Program-made: the position numbers and the translations under genes | The notes under the pieces: model-generated | Told to the model about the DNA's origin: nothing | The model's database searches: none | The model's input: only the letters and a program-made list of their open reading frames with translations | DNA from: Cyathus striatus | Lineage: Eukaryota > Basidiomycota > Agaricomycetes > Agaricales > Nidulariaceae | Direction: 5' to 3' | Assembly: GCA_025738555.1 (NCBI GenBank) | Contig: JAOVFP010000003.1 | Coordinates: forward strand, 744,001 to 808,000 | DNA length: 64,000 nucleotides | In this document: positions 23,388 to 35,090 of the stretch, piece by piece | Layout of the letters: every line of letters starts with the position of its first letter | How positions within the stretch are numbered: the stretch's first letter is position 1

Positions 23388-26219
23388 ATGGCGTTTCGAT
23401 ATGCAAATAATACACACATCAGAAATCTTTACACAGTCGACAATAGCCGAGGCAGTGAATCCGGTACATATAATCTCTCCTTAATATCGTTACATTTTAC
23501 GAACAATTATAAAATGGGAATGTCTCGTGAGAGCCTCATGTTTAGGAGCCACTCATCAATCGGAAAAATGCTATGATGCTCCAAAATGTCACCCTGACAC
23601 CAGAAAAGAATGAGTTGGGTTGATTCAAAATATTCTGAGAAGAGAATAATGTGGCTAAATGCACCCGCTGGTGCGGGGAAGTCTGCAATTGCTCAAACAG
23701 TTGCTGAACAGTGTTCTACAGAGAAAAAACTTGTGGCGAGTTTCTTTTTTTCCAGAACAGCTACCAGAACTGGACGAGATGATGGGACTAAGCTTGTGCC
23801 AACAATTGCACACCAATTAGGAAATTTGGTTCTGTCTACAAAGGAAATCATTATAAATGAACTTGAAAGGAATGATGCATTATTATCACAATCCATGGAA
23901 ATTCAAATGGATAAGCTAGTATTGAAGCCACATGCAGATATATATTTGTCAACTACTTCAGTCAACCCAAATAGAGAGGCTAATTATACTCACCTCCCAC
24001 ATCTGGTAATAATTGATGGTTTAGATGAGTGTAGCAGACCTGAAATGCAATCAAGAATTGTGAAGATGATTGCCAATACATTGTTAAAATCACATATGCC
24101 TCTGAGCTTTCTTATTGCAAGCAGACCTGAATTGGAAATCAGGAACACATTTAATGATGAAGTTGTTAGTCCATTGTGTACTCCATTAATTCTTGACAAT
24201 CAATACAACTCTGATAAGGATATGGAGATATATCTTCGATCTGAGTTTGCCACAGTAAAATGAAAGCACACACTGGCATCTGTACTTTCAAATATGTCAA
24301 ACTGGCCATCAGAGAATGATTTGAGAATTCTAGTACAAAGATCATCTGGACAGTTTATTTATGTATCTACTATCATAAAATATATTACCAATGATTGTCA
24401 TGATCCCTGTGATAGTCTTAATACTATCATTGATATAAAAATGGGTGATACAGCTCCATATGCACAGCTGGATGCAGTATATACACATATTCTCTCTATG
24501 GCTGTTGGCAACATAGGAAATTACTGTAATATACAACTTATCTTTCAAGCACTTATGTTTTTGAATGATGAGATATTTGGTAGGATACATGATATGGCAT
24601 TATTTCTGGGAATGTCAAAGTCTCAGCTACTGTTACATCTAGCTGATCTGCACTCTATAGTACTTGTTCCAAACTCTGATAAAGAACATATTCACTTTTT
24701 TCATGCATCTTTCAGTGACTTCCTGAAGGACTCTGATAGATCAAAATACTTCCATATTTCTGAGAAAGATGCCCATATAGCTCTGGGGAGTTGTTGTGTT
24801 GATTTCATTGTAACTAATGAAATTCCAATTCACAAGGTTGATTACAGAAATCTCACACTCTTTTATGCATATGCCTACTTTATTGATCATTTGAAAGCAA
24901 GGGGCACATAGAAAATTCCAGGCATGCACAAAAGTGAGTGTGATTGAGCATGTCATGCTCAAGGTATTTATTTTAGTTCTAAATGGCCCATTTGTGGGTC
25001 AAAAAGAGTGTAAATCAAATGTACATACTGGTGTTGTATGGCTGTGCCATATTGTGAATGTGAGTGATGTTTCTAATCAAGATATAAAGTCAAATCTTGA
25101 AGAATAATATTTATACTTCATGCTCAAACATGTGCATGCACACTCATTTTCACGCTCAAGGTGTGAGTGTGGATTGAGCGTGCATGCACACATCATGCTC
25201 AAGATTTTACTTCATGCTCAGGGTCAACATCTCACACACAGGGTCCATACATTCACACACAGGGTCTAAGTTTTCACACTCAAGGTCATCAACTCATGCT
25301 CAAGGTCTGTCAACTCACACTCAAAGTCTTTACTTCATGCTCACAAAAAACTTTTATGTTACATTTATATTTTGGCTTCACTTACATGTGGGAGGAAAAG
25401 TAAGTTACAAGTGTAATATTTGTGAGCATGAATTGGAATACCAATCACACTCAGACATTGAGCATGAGTGTGATACTTTTGAGTGTGAACAGGAATACCA
25501 ATTATACAGTAAGAATACCAATCATGCTCATGCTCAAGTTAAAGGACATTGAGTGTGAGTGTAATACTTGTGAGCATGAATAGGAATACCACACTCATGC
25601 TCAAGTTAAAAGACATTGAGTGTGAGTGTAATATTTGTGAGCATGAACAGGAATACCAATCACGCTCATGCTCAAGTGAAATATATGTGTAATATTTGTG
25701 AGCATGAGTAAAAATGCCAATCACGCTCACACTCAAGTTAAAGGACATTGAGTGCAAGTGTAAATCAGTATTATAAATGTGATAGAGTACCTATCATGCT
25801 CATGCTCAAATCAAAGGGCATTGAGCAACATGCTTTACTATGCCAATTATTCAGTATGTAGTTGATATAAGACAGCCAGTTGGCTCACGCTCATATAAGG
25901 ATTATTCATGCTCATGTATAGAATATTCACGCACAGGGTCAAATTTTCACACTCAATAGGTGAGCGTGCATGCTCAACTCACACTCACTTTTGTGCATGC
26001 CCGGAATTTTCTTGCTGCCTGAAAGCAAGTGATTATGATCAAAATCTAACACAAAAGTTGTTATTAAAATGTGGATCAAATATAGAAGCTATAGTGAAAA
26101 TTCTTATGGAGTCGATTTTTGAAGATTATCATTATCTCTATAAAACATTTTGTATGTTTTATAAATTTGATGAATCTGCATATGTCTTCTTTGTAAGTTA
26201 TGTTATTATCTTCATTTAA
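23388..26219 (+). pseudogene. NACHT-domain NTPase (NLR-like), broken
   Basis: The core ORF 23610-24263 has a Walker A (NAPAGAGKSAIAQTVAE, about 23658) and a Walker B (LVIIDGLDEC, about 24003), followed by SFLIASRPE. After an in-frame TGA at 24261-24263 the same frame continues to 24891 (winged-helix-like region, FHASFSDFLKD). A TIR element (24902-26019) then interrupts it. On its far side the frame resumes with KASDYDQNLTQKLLLKCGSN to 26219. The N-terminal side is frameshifted: KCHPDTRK is in another frame just upstream of the first Met. Fungal NACHT proteins are STAND NTPases linked to allorecognition and defence. No C-terminal repeat domain is seen. Three kinds of damage mean it is not expressed as a full protein. 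Confidence 0.8.
24902..26019. mobile_element. Satellite-bodied TIR element, family A, copy 2 (in NACHT gene)
   Basis: TGAAAGCAAG occurs at 24892-24901 and at 26020-26029 (a 9-10 bp target duplication). The ends are GGGCACATAGAAAATTCC and, reverse-complemented, GGCAGCAAGAAAATTCC. Both run on into GGGCATGCACAAAAGTGAGT with one mismatch. The 1.1-kb body is GAGYGTGA/TCACRCTCA-rich like the 6111-7733 element, with the phrases TTCACGCACAGGGTC and AAGTTAAAGGACATTGAG. Removing it with one duplication copy restores the NACHT frame. It has no coding capacity. Confidence 0.85.
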
Positions 26220-26849
26220 AGTTGGGTTTCATGTGTGGTATAATTCCCACTACCTTTTAAGGTAGTTGGGTTATAGGGTGGTTTCGATTTCCCTATAAGG
26301 AAATTTCAGAAATCGGGGTCGGGATCTCACTTTCAGGCAATTTGATTGGCTGACACCCTAAAACCCTTTGCCCTAAGATGCTGTGACCAGTGTGATATGC
26401 CTATTTGTATTACACATTTGAGTTACCTTGTCTGTGTGACACACCAATTACTATTTCTATTTAAAAATTTTGAATTGCTCCAGTGACTATTTAATAAATT
26501 CTCTTTCTTTCCTACTCTTTCATACTATCTTCCTGTATCATTCTTCATCAGTACTCTCACCCTTACATATTCATTAGCAATTTGCTACTCCTTATGAGGA
26601 TCTAAGTATTACATCCATTATGTACAAATATTTTTTTGCCACTTGATTTTTCTGATGTTATTCTTTGTAGGGCTTCAAGTGTTCAAGGTTCGGAAGAATT
26701 CATAACATCCTGCACTCAGAATCGCTCTTTAGACCATCTTTCAAGTACTGAACAATTACAAGTAGATTACTGTATTCTAATCATGTCTACATTACTAAAA
26801 TATCTCTGCAGCACAAATCATTGTTTGGAATTGTAAACCATCTATCACT
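26220..26849. other. AT-rich gene-free stretch with CCCACTACC hairpin motif
   Basis: ATTCCCACTACCTTTTAAGG followed by TAGTTGGG (about 26246-26273) can fold on itself and recurs at about 29083-29110. No gene is supported. Confidence 0.4.
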
Positions 26850-27600
26850 TATTGTGTACACTATGTCTTATTCTCAAACATTCTAGTCTTAAATTTACTT
26901 TGAGGACAAAGGTATACATTCAGCCACAAACTATTTGTGTGTGCTTTACCTTAGCAGCAGATCCAAACAAATCTACAGACTCCATAATTTGATTGAGTGC
27001 ATCAGCATAAGTTCATATTTGCACTTGTTTACAGCACATTTATTTCAATGCACTATGTCTTACCTATACTATAACTCTTTATTCTCAAACTGTCTGGTCA
27101 CAAATTTACTTTGAATATAAAACTATACATTCTACCAACAAGTACTTATAACTGTTTTAGCTTAGCAGTAGATCCAAACAAATCTACAGACTCCATAATG
27201 TGCTTGTGCACATCAGCATTAGGTCATATTTACACTTGTTTACATCATATTTATTTCAATGCACTATGTCTTACCTATACTATAATTCTATATTATCAAA
27301 CTGTCTGGTCTCAAATTTACTTTGAATACAAATCTATACATTCCACCAACAGGTATTTGTATCTGTTTTAGCTTAGCAGTAGATCCAAAGAATTATACAC
27401 ACTACATAGTTTGCACTTGCTTACATTACACTTCCTTTGAATGCACTATGTCTTACCTATACTATAACTCCTTATTCTCAAACTGTCTGGTCTCAAATTT
27501 ACTTTGAATACAAACCTATACTTTCTGCCAACAAGTATTTGTATCTGTTTTAGCTTAGCAGAAGATCCAAACAATTCTACAGCTACATAGTTTCTTTGTA
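26850..27600. repeat. Tandem repeat, about 190-200 bp period
   Basis: About four imperfect copies, each with CTGTCTGGTCTCAAATTTAC, TTTTAGCTTAGCAGTAGATC and GCACTATGTCTTACCTATAC at regular spacing. ORFs are shadows of the repeat. Confidence 0.8.
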
Positions 27601-27769
27601 TGCATCAGCATGATCTCCCACAGGGTACAAATGTATTCATTAAGTGGTCCAGGGTACTTTTCTTTCTGTAATATTTAATCTTTTTGATATTAATTCAGTA
27701 CTCCTTTTAGTTCAGACCTATCAACTTAACATTAATAACTTGCACATCTTTCAGATATTCCTTACTCAC

Positions 27770-28545
27770 TGTTATATCCATGTCTGGATACATTGTGCTG
27801 ACATTACTGAAGGTCCCCACATGACCTTCCAACATACCTGGTCCATTCCCGGAACATACCCACTACAGGTGTATACTTTCTGATGTTCCCATCCAGGTTT
27901 CCTACCCAGAACCCGTCAGGTTTTCTATCAGGTATCTTGGATACATAGTTTCTCTTATGACGGCCTTACCACATCATTGTAGTATTAATCCTCCCTTCCA
28001 TTCTCACTTGTATGTTTCATTATAATCAATGTAGTTTAGTTCTTTATTCTTCATTCTGAGCATGTTATTTGTGCCCCTACTCCGCTTTGCCCAGTCTTTA
28101 TCTTTTACTTATCCCTTTAACTTGTCCTTAGTACTATGCTTCCACATTCATACCTACTGTTTCCTAGTACATATATATAGTCTTCAAGATGTACTAGTAG
28201 TCTTTAGTATTCATATCAACTCTGTACACACTCTTCCTACTCTAAGTTCCGAAACCTGCTCCAGGTTTTCCTTCAGGTTTCTCTCTTGCTGCCTAGTGTA
28301 GCAGCAAAGCCTCTTCTGATACTCTGGAACATTTCCTTTCATCAAATATTGTCTATTGTGAAATATGAACCATTCCCTGAAGGTATCCAGATGGCGCAGC
28401 ACATAAGCTGAAGCCATGGTTCACTTCCACACTCCTGCTCTATGTTTCTGCACCTGTACTCACTTCAGGCTTCTGTTATAGTTCTTCTGTGCCCTCTGGG
28501 TGTCTTCGCACCTGTTTCCTAGTAGGAAGGAATAGGTATGTAACA
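27770..28545 (+). repeat. Solo LTR of the chromovirus family, CpG-depleted
   Basis: It begins TGTTATATCCATGTCTGGAT and ends GGTATGTAACA. It aligns along its whole length with the reverse complement of the LTRs at 51600-52364 and 58983-59747. Perfect 5-bp duplications CTCAC flank it (27765-27769, 28546-28550), so it arose by LTR-LTR recombination. Most CpG sites of the young LTR appear here as TpG or CpA, for example CCACGTGACC to CCACATGACC and GTACGTAACA to GTATGTAACA. Confidence 0.9.
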
Positions 28546-28550
28546 CTCAC

Positions 28551-29640
28551 TCTATTTTATTTGTACTCTCATTTATCTTCTGTTCAACAACTGTCTCACT
28601 ACATCACTAATAATTGTTAGCACAAGCTACTCTTACCTAAACACATAATATTTCATATTGTTAGGTGACCATTATGTATTCCACAAGGTTGTTGACTTGA
28701 TCCCAGACAAGGGTCAACAACCTGCACAATACTGCTACTAACTGCCATACTCAAGCCATCCATCCTCCCAGAAACACTTGTCTGAGTATTGACAACTGCA
28801 ATTCTATGCATTACTTCAGGTGGAAAACATTGGTTTGGGAAGAGCAATATTGAAATTGTATTTATTTTAACTGAGTCCATACATACAATCCAACTCAGCT
28901 TCATTGAGAATACAAGTATTACCTGGAGTGAATAGGTACATGCACTGTGGGGTATGGTAGTGGGCTGTGCCGCTTGCCAGCCCTATTTCTTTATAATATA
29001 ATAGCAGCAGGTATATTGATCCTATCACACTCAAGCAATTTATACTTACAAAATGAAAAAGGAACGCAAGATCTTTATCGATATTCCCACTACCTTTTAA
29101 GGTAAGTGGGTCTTAGGGGACTCTTGACATCCTGAAAAGGCAATTTTGAGATCTGACTTTGTGATCTCAACCTGATTGGTTCTTGCTGTGATCTCAACCT
29201 GATTGGCTCCTGCCACTATTGAAACCAAAACTATTCAAAATGTATTTAGTACACTTATGAATTGGACCACTATTTCAATCAAATGTTATCAATTGAAAAT
29301 CCTACTACTATATAATCTTGTGTTGTATTTATTTCCTATCTTCCTTGCTTCCATCTTGAACTGTGTGTTATCTTTACTCCTCCCTCATCTCTGACTAGCT
29401 AAAATCAATCCCCATTTCACAATGTGTGCTGCATTCCTTTTGCCATTTAATTTGTCTAACTTTCATAACCTACAGCCCTTTCATGTCTTCTTCACTGTCT
29501 GTCATAACTTCTTCCAACCTTCCTCCACATGCAACACCTGAATTGAGTCATGTATGTTATATTCTTCTTAGTAATCTGTATGTTGCTCATTTCTCATCAT
29601 AGTTTCAATCCATTGTTGGAAATCTAAAAGATTTATCACA
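28551..29640. other. AT-rich repeat sequence without genes
   Basis: It contains a GGTAGTGGG…GCCCTATTT terminus-like motif (about 28950-28992) and a second ATTCCCACTACC hairpin motif (about 29083). They may be the end of one and the start of another unclassified repeat. No coding sequence is supported. Confidence 0.4.
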
Positions 29641-31080
29641 TATATTTATGTCTATGCAATGCTTGAAATATATTATGAGTCCCCATGGAATTAGCACTAG
29701 TGCTAGCAATTATCCCGATATTAATGAGTTTCTTAAACATATCTTCTCAGGAAAATGTTTTTCAAATAACACACCTGAACTTTGTACCATATTCTGCCCA
29801 ATTCTTGTCTCCTTATCATTTGAATTGCTATTTTATTGAAACTACTTATATGCAACAAAGATCCAACTCATCTATCATCTCACTCTTTACAAAAACTGCT
29901 ATATGTCTGTACCTGCTATTTCATATGAATCAGTTTCATCATTTATAAATAGCATTCCTACTCTGAAAGAGAAAGAATTGGAACTAATTGTTTCAGCTCA
30001 TGTGATTGATGTTCTCTATGATTCATGGCATGTTGATGGTCTGTGTTCAGCATCTGATATATTTCAGTGTGTCCAATTTAAAGCTGAATTCTATGCATCT
30101 TTGCAACAAATACCTTCCCAGTCAGAGTTATGTATTACAAAATATACTCAATACCACTAATTCATGTTCAGCACTAATACTTATTTTAAAATCTCTAAAA
30201 TATTACTGAAGACAACTTATCATCCTTTTCTACTAAATATCTTTCTTCCATGTTAAACAACTATGTGGCTTAACAAGTCCAAATTGTCCAGGGTATTTCC
30301 ATTTGCCTTATTTTAATCTCACCTATCACAACCTGTTTCTTTCCAGACTTATGAACTTCATATCCACAAAATATATGAGTTTTAATCTATTGTTTCAATT
30401 GCTGTATTTTAAATTTGTATTATTAATAATTCCCTTACCGGCCCTATTGTTTATTTGGTAGGTAGTGGGTTTTGCCACTAGACGGCCCTATTTTTTATTT
30501 CATGTAGGATTCTGCAATTCCATTGAGTGAAAATGTCTGTAAGATTTTCGGACAAATGCCATTTACTGCAGCCATTGAATATAAGCTGGGTGTTCAATCA
30601 AGTAATGATGATAAAAAAATTCTATATGGATATATAGAAAGTGTATTTAATTTTCATGAGAACCATAGAATTTCTCCCAAAAAGTTATCAGATTATAAAT
30701 CTGATGATATTGACTGTATTTTATTGCAAGAAATCCTTGAAAGTCCTTTGCGAGCAAGTAATTATTTTCTCAATGACATGAAGAGTGAGCAAATATTTCG
30801 TGGTGCATGGGATTTTATAACTGAGTAAGTTCATAAATTAATGAATACTTCATCATCAATGTTAACTATTTATTATGATAGTGAAATTATTCATGGTTAT
30901 AATCGGCAGCAACATCGGATGTTGTCAGATGCAAGTTCTCCAATGGGCTTCAAATATTTGCTCAAAAGAATAAAACCATCCCTCTATTTCAAAGCATTTC
31001 TTCAGGAATTTGCACAAGATTTTGAGTACTGCTTCTCAACCGTATGTGATAAAAGAAATGAGCTATATCAATAGTTGTTT
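29640..31080 (+). pseudogene. Unrecognised exon-like ORFs
   Basis: Three plus-strand ORFs have protein-like composition: about 29903-30160 (SFINSIPTLKEKELELIV), 30523-30828 (VCKIFGQMPFTAAIEYKLGV) and 30841-31074 (GFKYLLKRIKPSLYFKAFL). They may be exons of one gene, split by the repeat terminus near 30460 (GGTAGTGGG…CGGCCCTATTT). I recognise no domain. The spacing is too wide for the short introns used elsewhere here, so a broken gene is likelier than an intact one. Confidence 0.35.
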
Positions 31081-31084
31081 AGCT

Positions 31085-32600
31085 ATAAACATGATGTTAA
31101 ATATAATATGCAACCACTGATGAAAGCTGTTGACAAATTTTTAGAGGTGAGCTCTTTATTAGTACTATTATAGTACTACCAATGTGATTTTTTCACATTA
31201 CTGACGGTGTAAGTTAGGATTGTGAAGTGATAGAAAATGGAAAGGTATCTGAAAATGAACACTATTATACTCACCAAATCACGCATTTTGGTGCTCACAA
31301 ATTCAAGAACGAGTTTGATGCTAGCTATGAAATGGCTATAAAGCATTTTCAAAACTCCGAGAATGATCAAATGCCATTATGGTGAAGTGAGCAGGCGGCG
31401 CATCACTTATTATGTTACTGAGATATGCTAAGAGATATTAATATGATAAATATCTCGTCAAGTCTTGTGTCAGAACTTCGCTTCAAAGTTCTTATAAATC
31501 GTTACATTTAGTCGAACCATGTTTTCCCTAAGTTGAATAGACATTCAACCTACTCATTTTAAATTCATTTGTTTAGGTGTCAACACAACCTTCACCTTTA
31601 CACGATACTGGTAGCAATAGCATCCACAATTCACACATTTCCTTACACACTATTATGTGTTGCGGTTTCTATTCCATTACTGTTCTTACCTTTGTCTCTC
31701 TCACCAGTATTCATATGTACGGCTATGTATTACGTGTTTTCTAGTACTGGTATCACATTTATATGCTCACATTCAACTCACCTTCCTCACTCAAACCGGT
31801 ACTTATTCACGCTCAGTTCAAATTTCGCGTCTACCACACACTAACCTCGCAAAAAGAAATTCACTGTACACCTCTTACTATCTCTTACTATACAACATAG
31901 TTATTCTGATGTTCTGTTCTGTTTATTTCTCCCCTCTTTCTCGCGTCGCATCCTGATTCTTCTCTTTTTAGCTCACTCACCCCTCTCCTTCGTATCTTTT
32001 CGTCCGGTTTTTCATGTCCTATATGTTTTATCCTCATACTTTCTTGCGTCGCAGTGTTTCTTTACAACTCTTCGTATGACATCAATTTTTTTCTTTTAAT
32101 ATATTTAGTCTGGGCGGTGTTACCCCTCTCGCGTTCACGATGAGTCGCCAATGCGAGTTCAAATGATCGATAAGCTTGAAGTGGAACGAACTATGTCATG
32201 TACGGGCTACAGCGATAAAAGGCTTTACCATTTCTCTGATCCGTTTTGCGTGGGAAAGAAGTTGATGTTCCGCAGGATGCCCTTGACGATGTGCAGCACG
32301 GGCCACAGGCTAACCAGGCTTCGTTCGCGTCCTACAGACTACACACCCAGCAATCCCCTCCACACCCCGCCCAGGTACCATCCACAGCACTTCTATCACT
32401 TCTCAAACTCAGCTAACGACATCGGTGTGACAGATCTACATAGTCGAGCATCACACGCATGCCCAGGCCCCAGACCCCAGTTTTTCGAGGTCAGAAGGTT
32501 GAAGTAGCATTTCAATCCATGTCTTTAAACGACATGTGGACGAATGGGGTTTCAGGAGGGGGTAAGTTCCACCATTCCCCTTTTGAATTCAAATTCATGA
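31085..32600. other. Stretch without a supported gene
   Basis: Composition changes from AT-rich to more GC-rich near 32100. ORFs are short and motif-free. I see no RNA gene. Confidence 0.4.
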
Positions 32601-32613
32601 CTTATTCCTTCTG

Positions 32614-33735
32614 GTGGTCCTCCGCTCCGTGCTTCCTTTTATCCAACAACGCGCCCCGTCGACTGAATCCAACACCATCCATACATCTCTAGCGCTAGTG
32701 GACATCGAAATCGCCGCGATCAACGCGAACCCAGAATCCTACCCCAACGCCTCTGCCCATCTCACCAAATGTCTCCAATTCCAATGCTTGCACCAGCCCG
32801 TCCTCTCTCCAGTCTGCAAGATCCCACACTCAATCCTGCGCCGAATCTTCCAATACACCGTATATACCGACTCTGGCTCTCTCTCCGTGGGGCAAATCAG
32901 CAGCACATGGCGCCGTACCGCGCCCTCCCTCTCCCTCTCCCACATACCGACCCTTTAATTCCCCTAGCCACCAACTCAAGCCATGCCTCCTACCTCCACC
33001 TTCTCTCTACCGCCCTCAAAACCTCCCAAAACTCACTAACATTGCACATATTTGGACGCATGTGCCTACGACACCCTGACACCCCCACTCCACACCAATC
33101 CACCCGCCCTTGAGTTCCTCCTCTCACACAGCCACAAATGGTCCCACATCTTACTCTACCTCACTGTTCGAGCAGAGGATGGCTGTGGGACCGGGAACAA
33201 CTCCTCCTATCCGCTCTGTCTTTCTGGTCTTTCAAAGGCGGCAAGATGCACTTGACACGCTGTTCGTGCTCTCGGCTGGAATTTGATATATAATCTGGCG
33301 GAGCCGCTCCATGCGAGGGGGAAGGCGTTGGCTATTGAAGTGGGTGCGATTGGAAGGGGAAAGGGGGGAGGAGGGCTGGAGAGGTTAGCTAGTAAAGAGG
33401 CGAGAACTCGGAGGACTGGTGTTTTGAGGTTTTTGGAGGGGTTTGAGGTTCCTGATGTTGCCTATTTGCGAGTTAGTCTTCTTTCCTCCTTCCCTTCCTT
33501 CCTCTCACATCCCTTGCTGATACCAACATAGATGCTAGACATTTTACACTATCTCCTCCTCGTCGCGCGCATAGACCTGCTTCTCATACCTGACGACGTC
33601 CACTACAAACTTCAAGCATGCGTGCATGCGTTGTTGCAGAGTTGGAAGCCGCTCTTCATGGAGGAGTTCGAGATGCGTAAGGGGTTTAGAAGGGGTGGAG
33701 GCATTGTGTTGGGGTATACGCAGTCGTGGTGAGTC
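32614..33735 (+). pseudogene. F-box-like protein relic
   Basis: The ORF at 32614-32958 reads SPVCKIPHSILRRIFQYTVY followed by ISSTWRRTAPSLSLSHIPTL. This is the layout of agaricomycete F-box proteins (Pro-rich loop, LxxIF, then VCxxWRxIAlxTPxLW). The frame is then lost, and recognisable continuations (LEFLLSHSHKWSHILLYL; LDILHYLLLVARIDLLLIPD at 33535-33594) appear in different frames. An intron-like GTTAGT…CATAG precedes the last segment. F-box proteins recruit substrates to SCF ubiquitin ligases. Substrates cannot be told from this sequence. Confidence 0.5.
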
Positions 33736-33739
33736 CACG

Positions 33740-35090
33740 CTTGATACCTTAATAGTTTTCTCTTCTTCACTCTCTTTTTCACTGTCTCGATGGGCCGCCT
33801 TCTTCCCTATGACACTTTACGTTCTCGTTTTACCCTTCTTCCCTGCTTGATACACCCACCTTCTATACATTTCGCCTTCCCATAACCCTTCCCTGTTCGA
33901 TAAATCCCACGCTCTATATGTTTTGCTTTCTTCCTTTGTGACACTTCACATTCATTCAGTTCCTTCTCCTTGCATCCTCGACTTACCTTTTTTACTTTCT
34001 TCTCATCACTTTATGGGTCTAGCCACTGACGCATTCACAGATATCGATTCCGACGCAGACCTTGAAAGCCCCCTATTCGAAATATAACCCCACGTTCATC
34101 TCCTCTCCATCACATTTCTCCACCTTCTTCGGTCTTGGTTAGAGTTAGGATTAGAAGGGCTATTCAACAGCTCTGAACTCTCCACACGGGGATACCGAGA
34201 GTGACTAACTATAGATTGCTATTTGCTACCAAGAGCTAGGCACCCCAGCTCTCACATGCACCATCGAACATTTCAACACACAGTGAGGTTCTTTTCGTTG
34301 GTGATCAGCAAGTACGTACTCATAGTTCTGCGGTACTATTTCTGGTACTAGTCTGTGCTTCTCAGTGAACGTCACGAACTACACACACACTTGCACAATG
34401 ATAGATCAACTTGGGGTTTGTTGCGACCTTTCTAAACAGCTGCTTTCATGTAAGTGAAACAGAATCCGAACATTCGATCGCGTGGCACCGTCATACGAGT
34501 GGTGCTAGAGGAAGAAGCCATTGAGCTGGGGATTGGCTGGAGAACTGTGCGCAGAGGCTCTTCTGGGATTGGATTAAGAGGTAGTGGGGAGGATGGTGTC
34601 GATGGCGGTGGGGCAGTGAACATGGTTCTTCGGCACCGTTGGTGCTTCGCTAAGATCGAATGATGTGGTGAGCCCTTGTCTTGCGGAGCCTATAGGTAAG
34701 TAATGTCTTAGATGGAGAACATGGAATGACGGTGGTCTGTGAGCGAATGCTTTTAGTAGATGAGGATCACCGTCGGTATCACGATGAGCTCGACGTCATA
34801 GCGTCAATACTTTACTGGTTGCATGTTGCGATGAGTTAGATTTGGAATGGTTTTTTGTGTAATAAATTATATTATATTTGCTTCAAGCTTATTTAAAGAG
34901 ATGTTATCGGAATCAATGTCGACCATATAAAATGAAAAAACAAAGAAAATGAAAAATGAGAACATAGCAACAGAGACAAAACATCGACTTTCCAGATCTC
35001 TCCTTCTCCAGCAACGACAACTTGGACTAGCACATGCAATTCTAAACATCATCAACAAAACATCGTAAAAACAAAAGCAATACTATAACA
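33740..35090. other. Stretch without a supported gene
   Basis: There are only short ORFs without motifs. The GC content and intergenic style resemble the right flank of the F-box relic. Confidence 0.4.

Noticed and set aside
23601..23612. ATG at 23610 as the true NACHT start
   Set aside because: Conserved upstream sequence (CHPDTRK) lies in another frame right before it, so the ATG is just where the broken frame reopens.
26246..30500. Helitron ends
   Set aside because: The CCCACTACC hairpins lack a proper CTRR-type 3' end and an A/T target signature. No Rep/helicase was seen.
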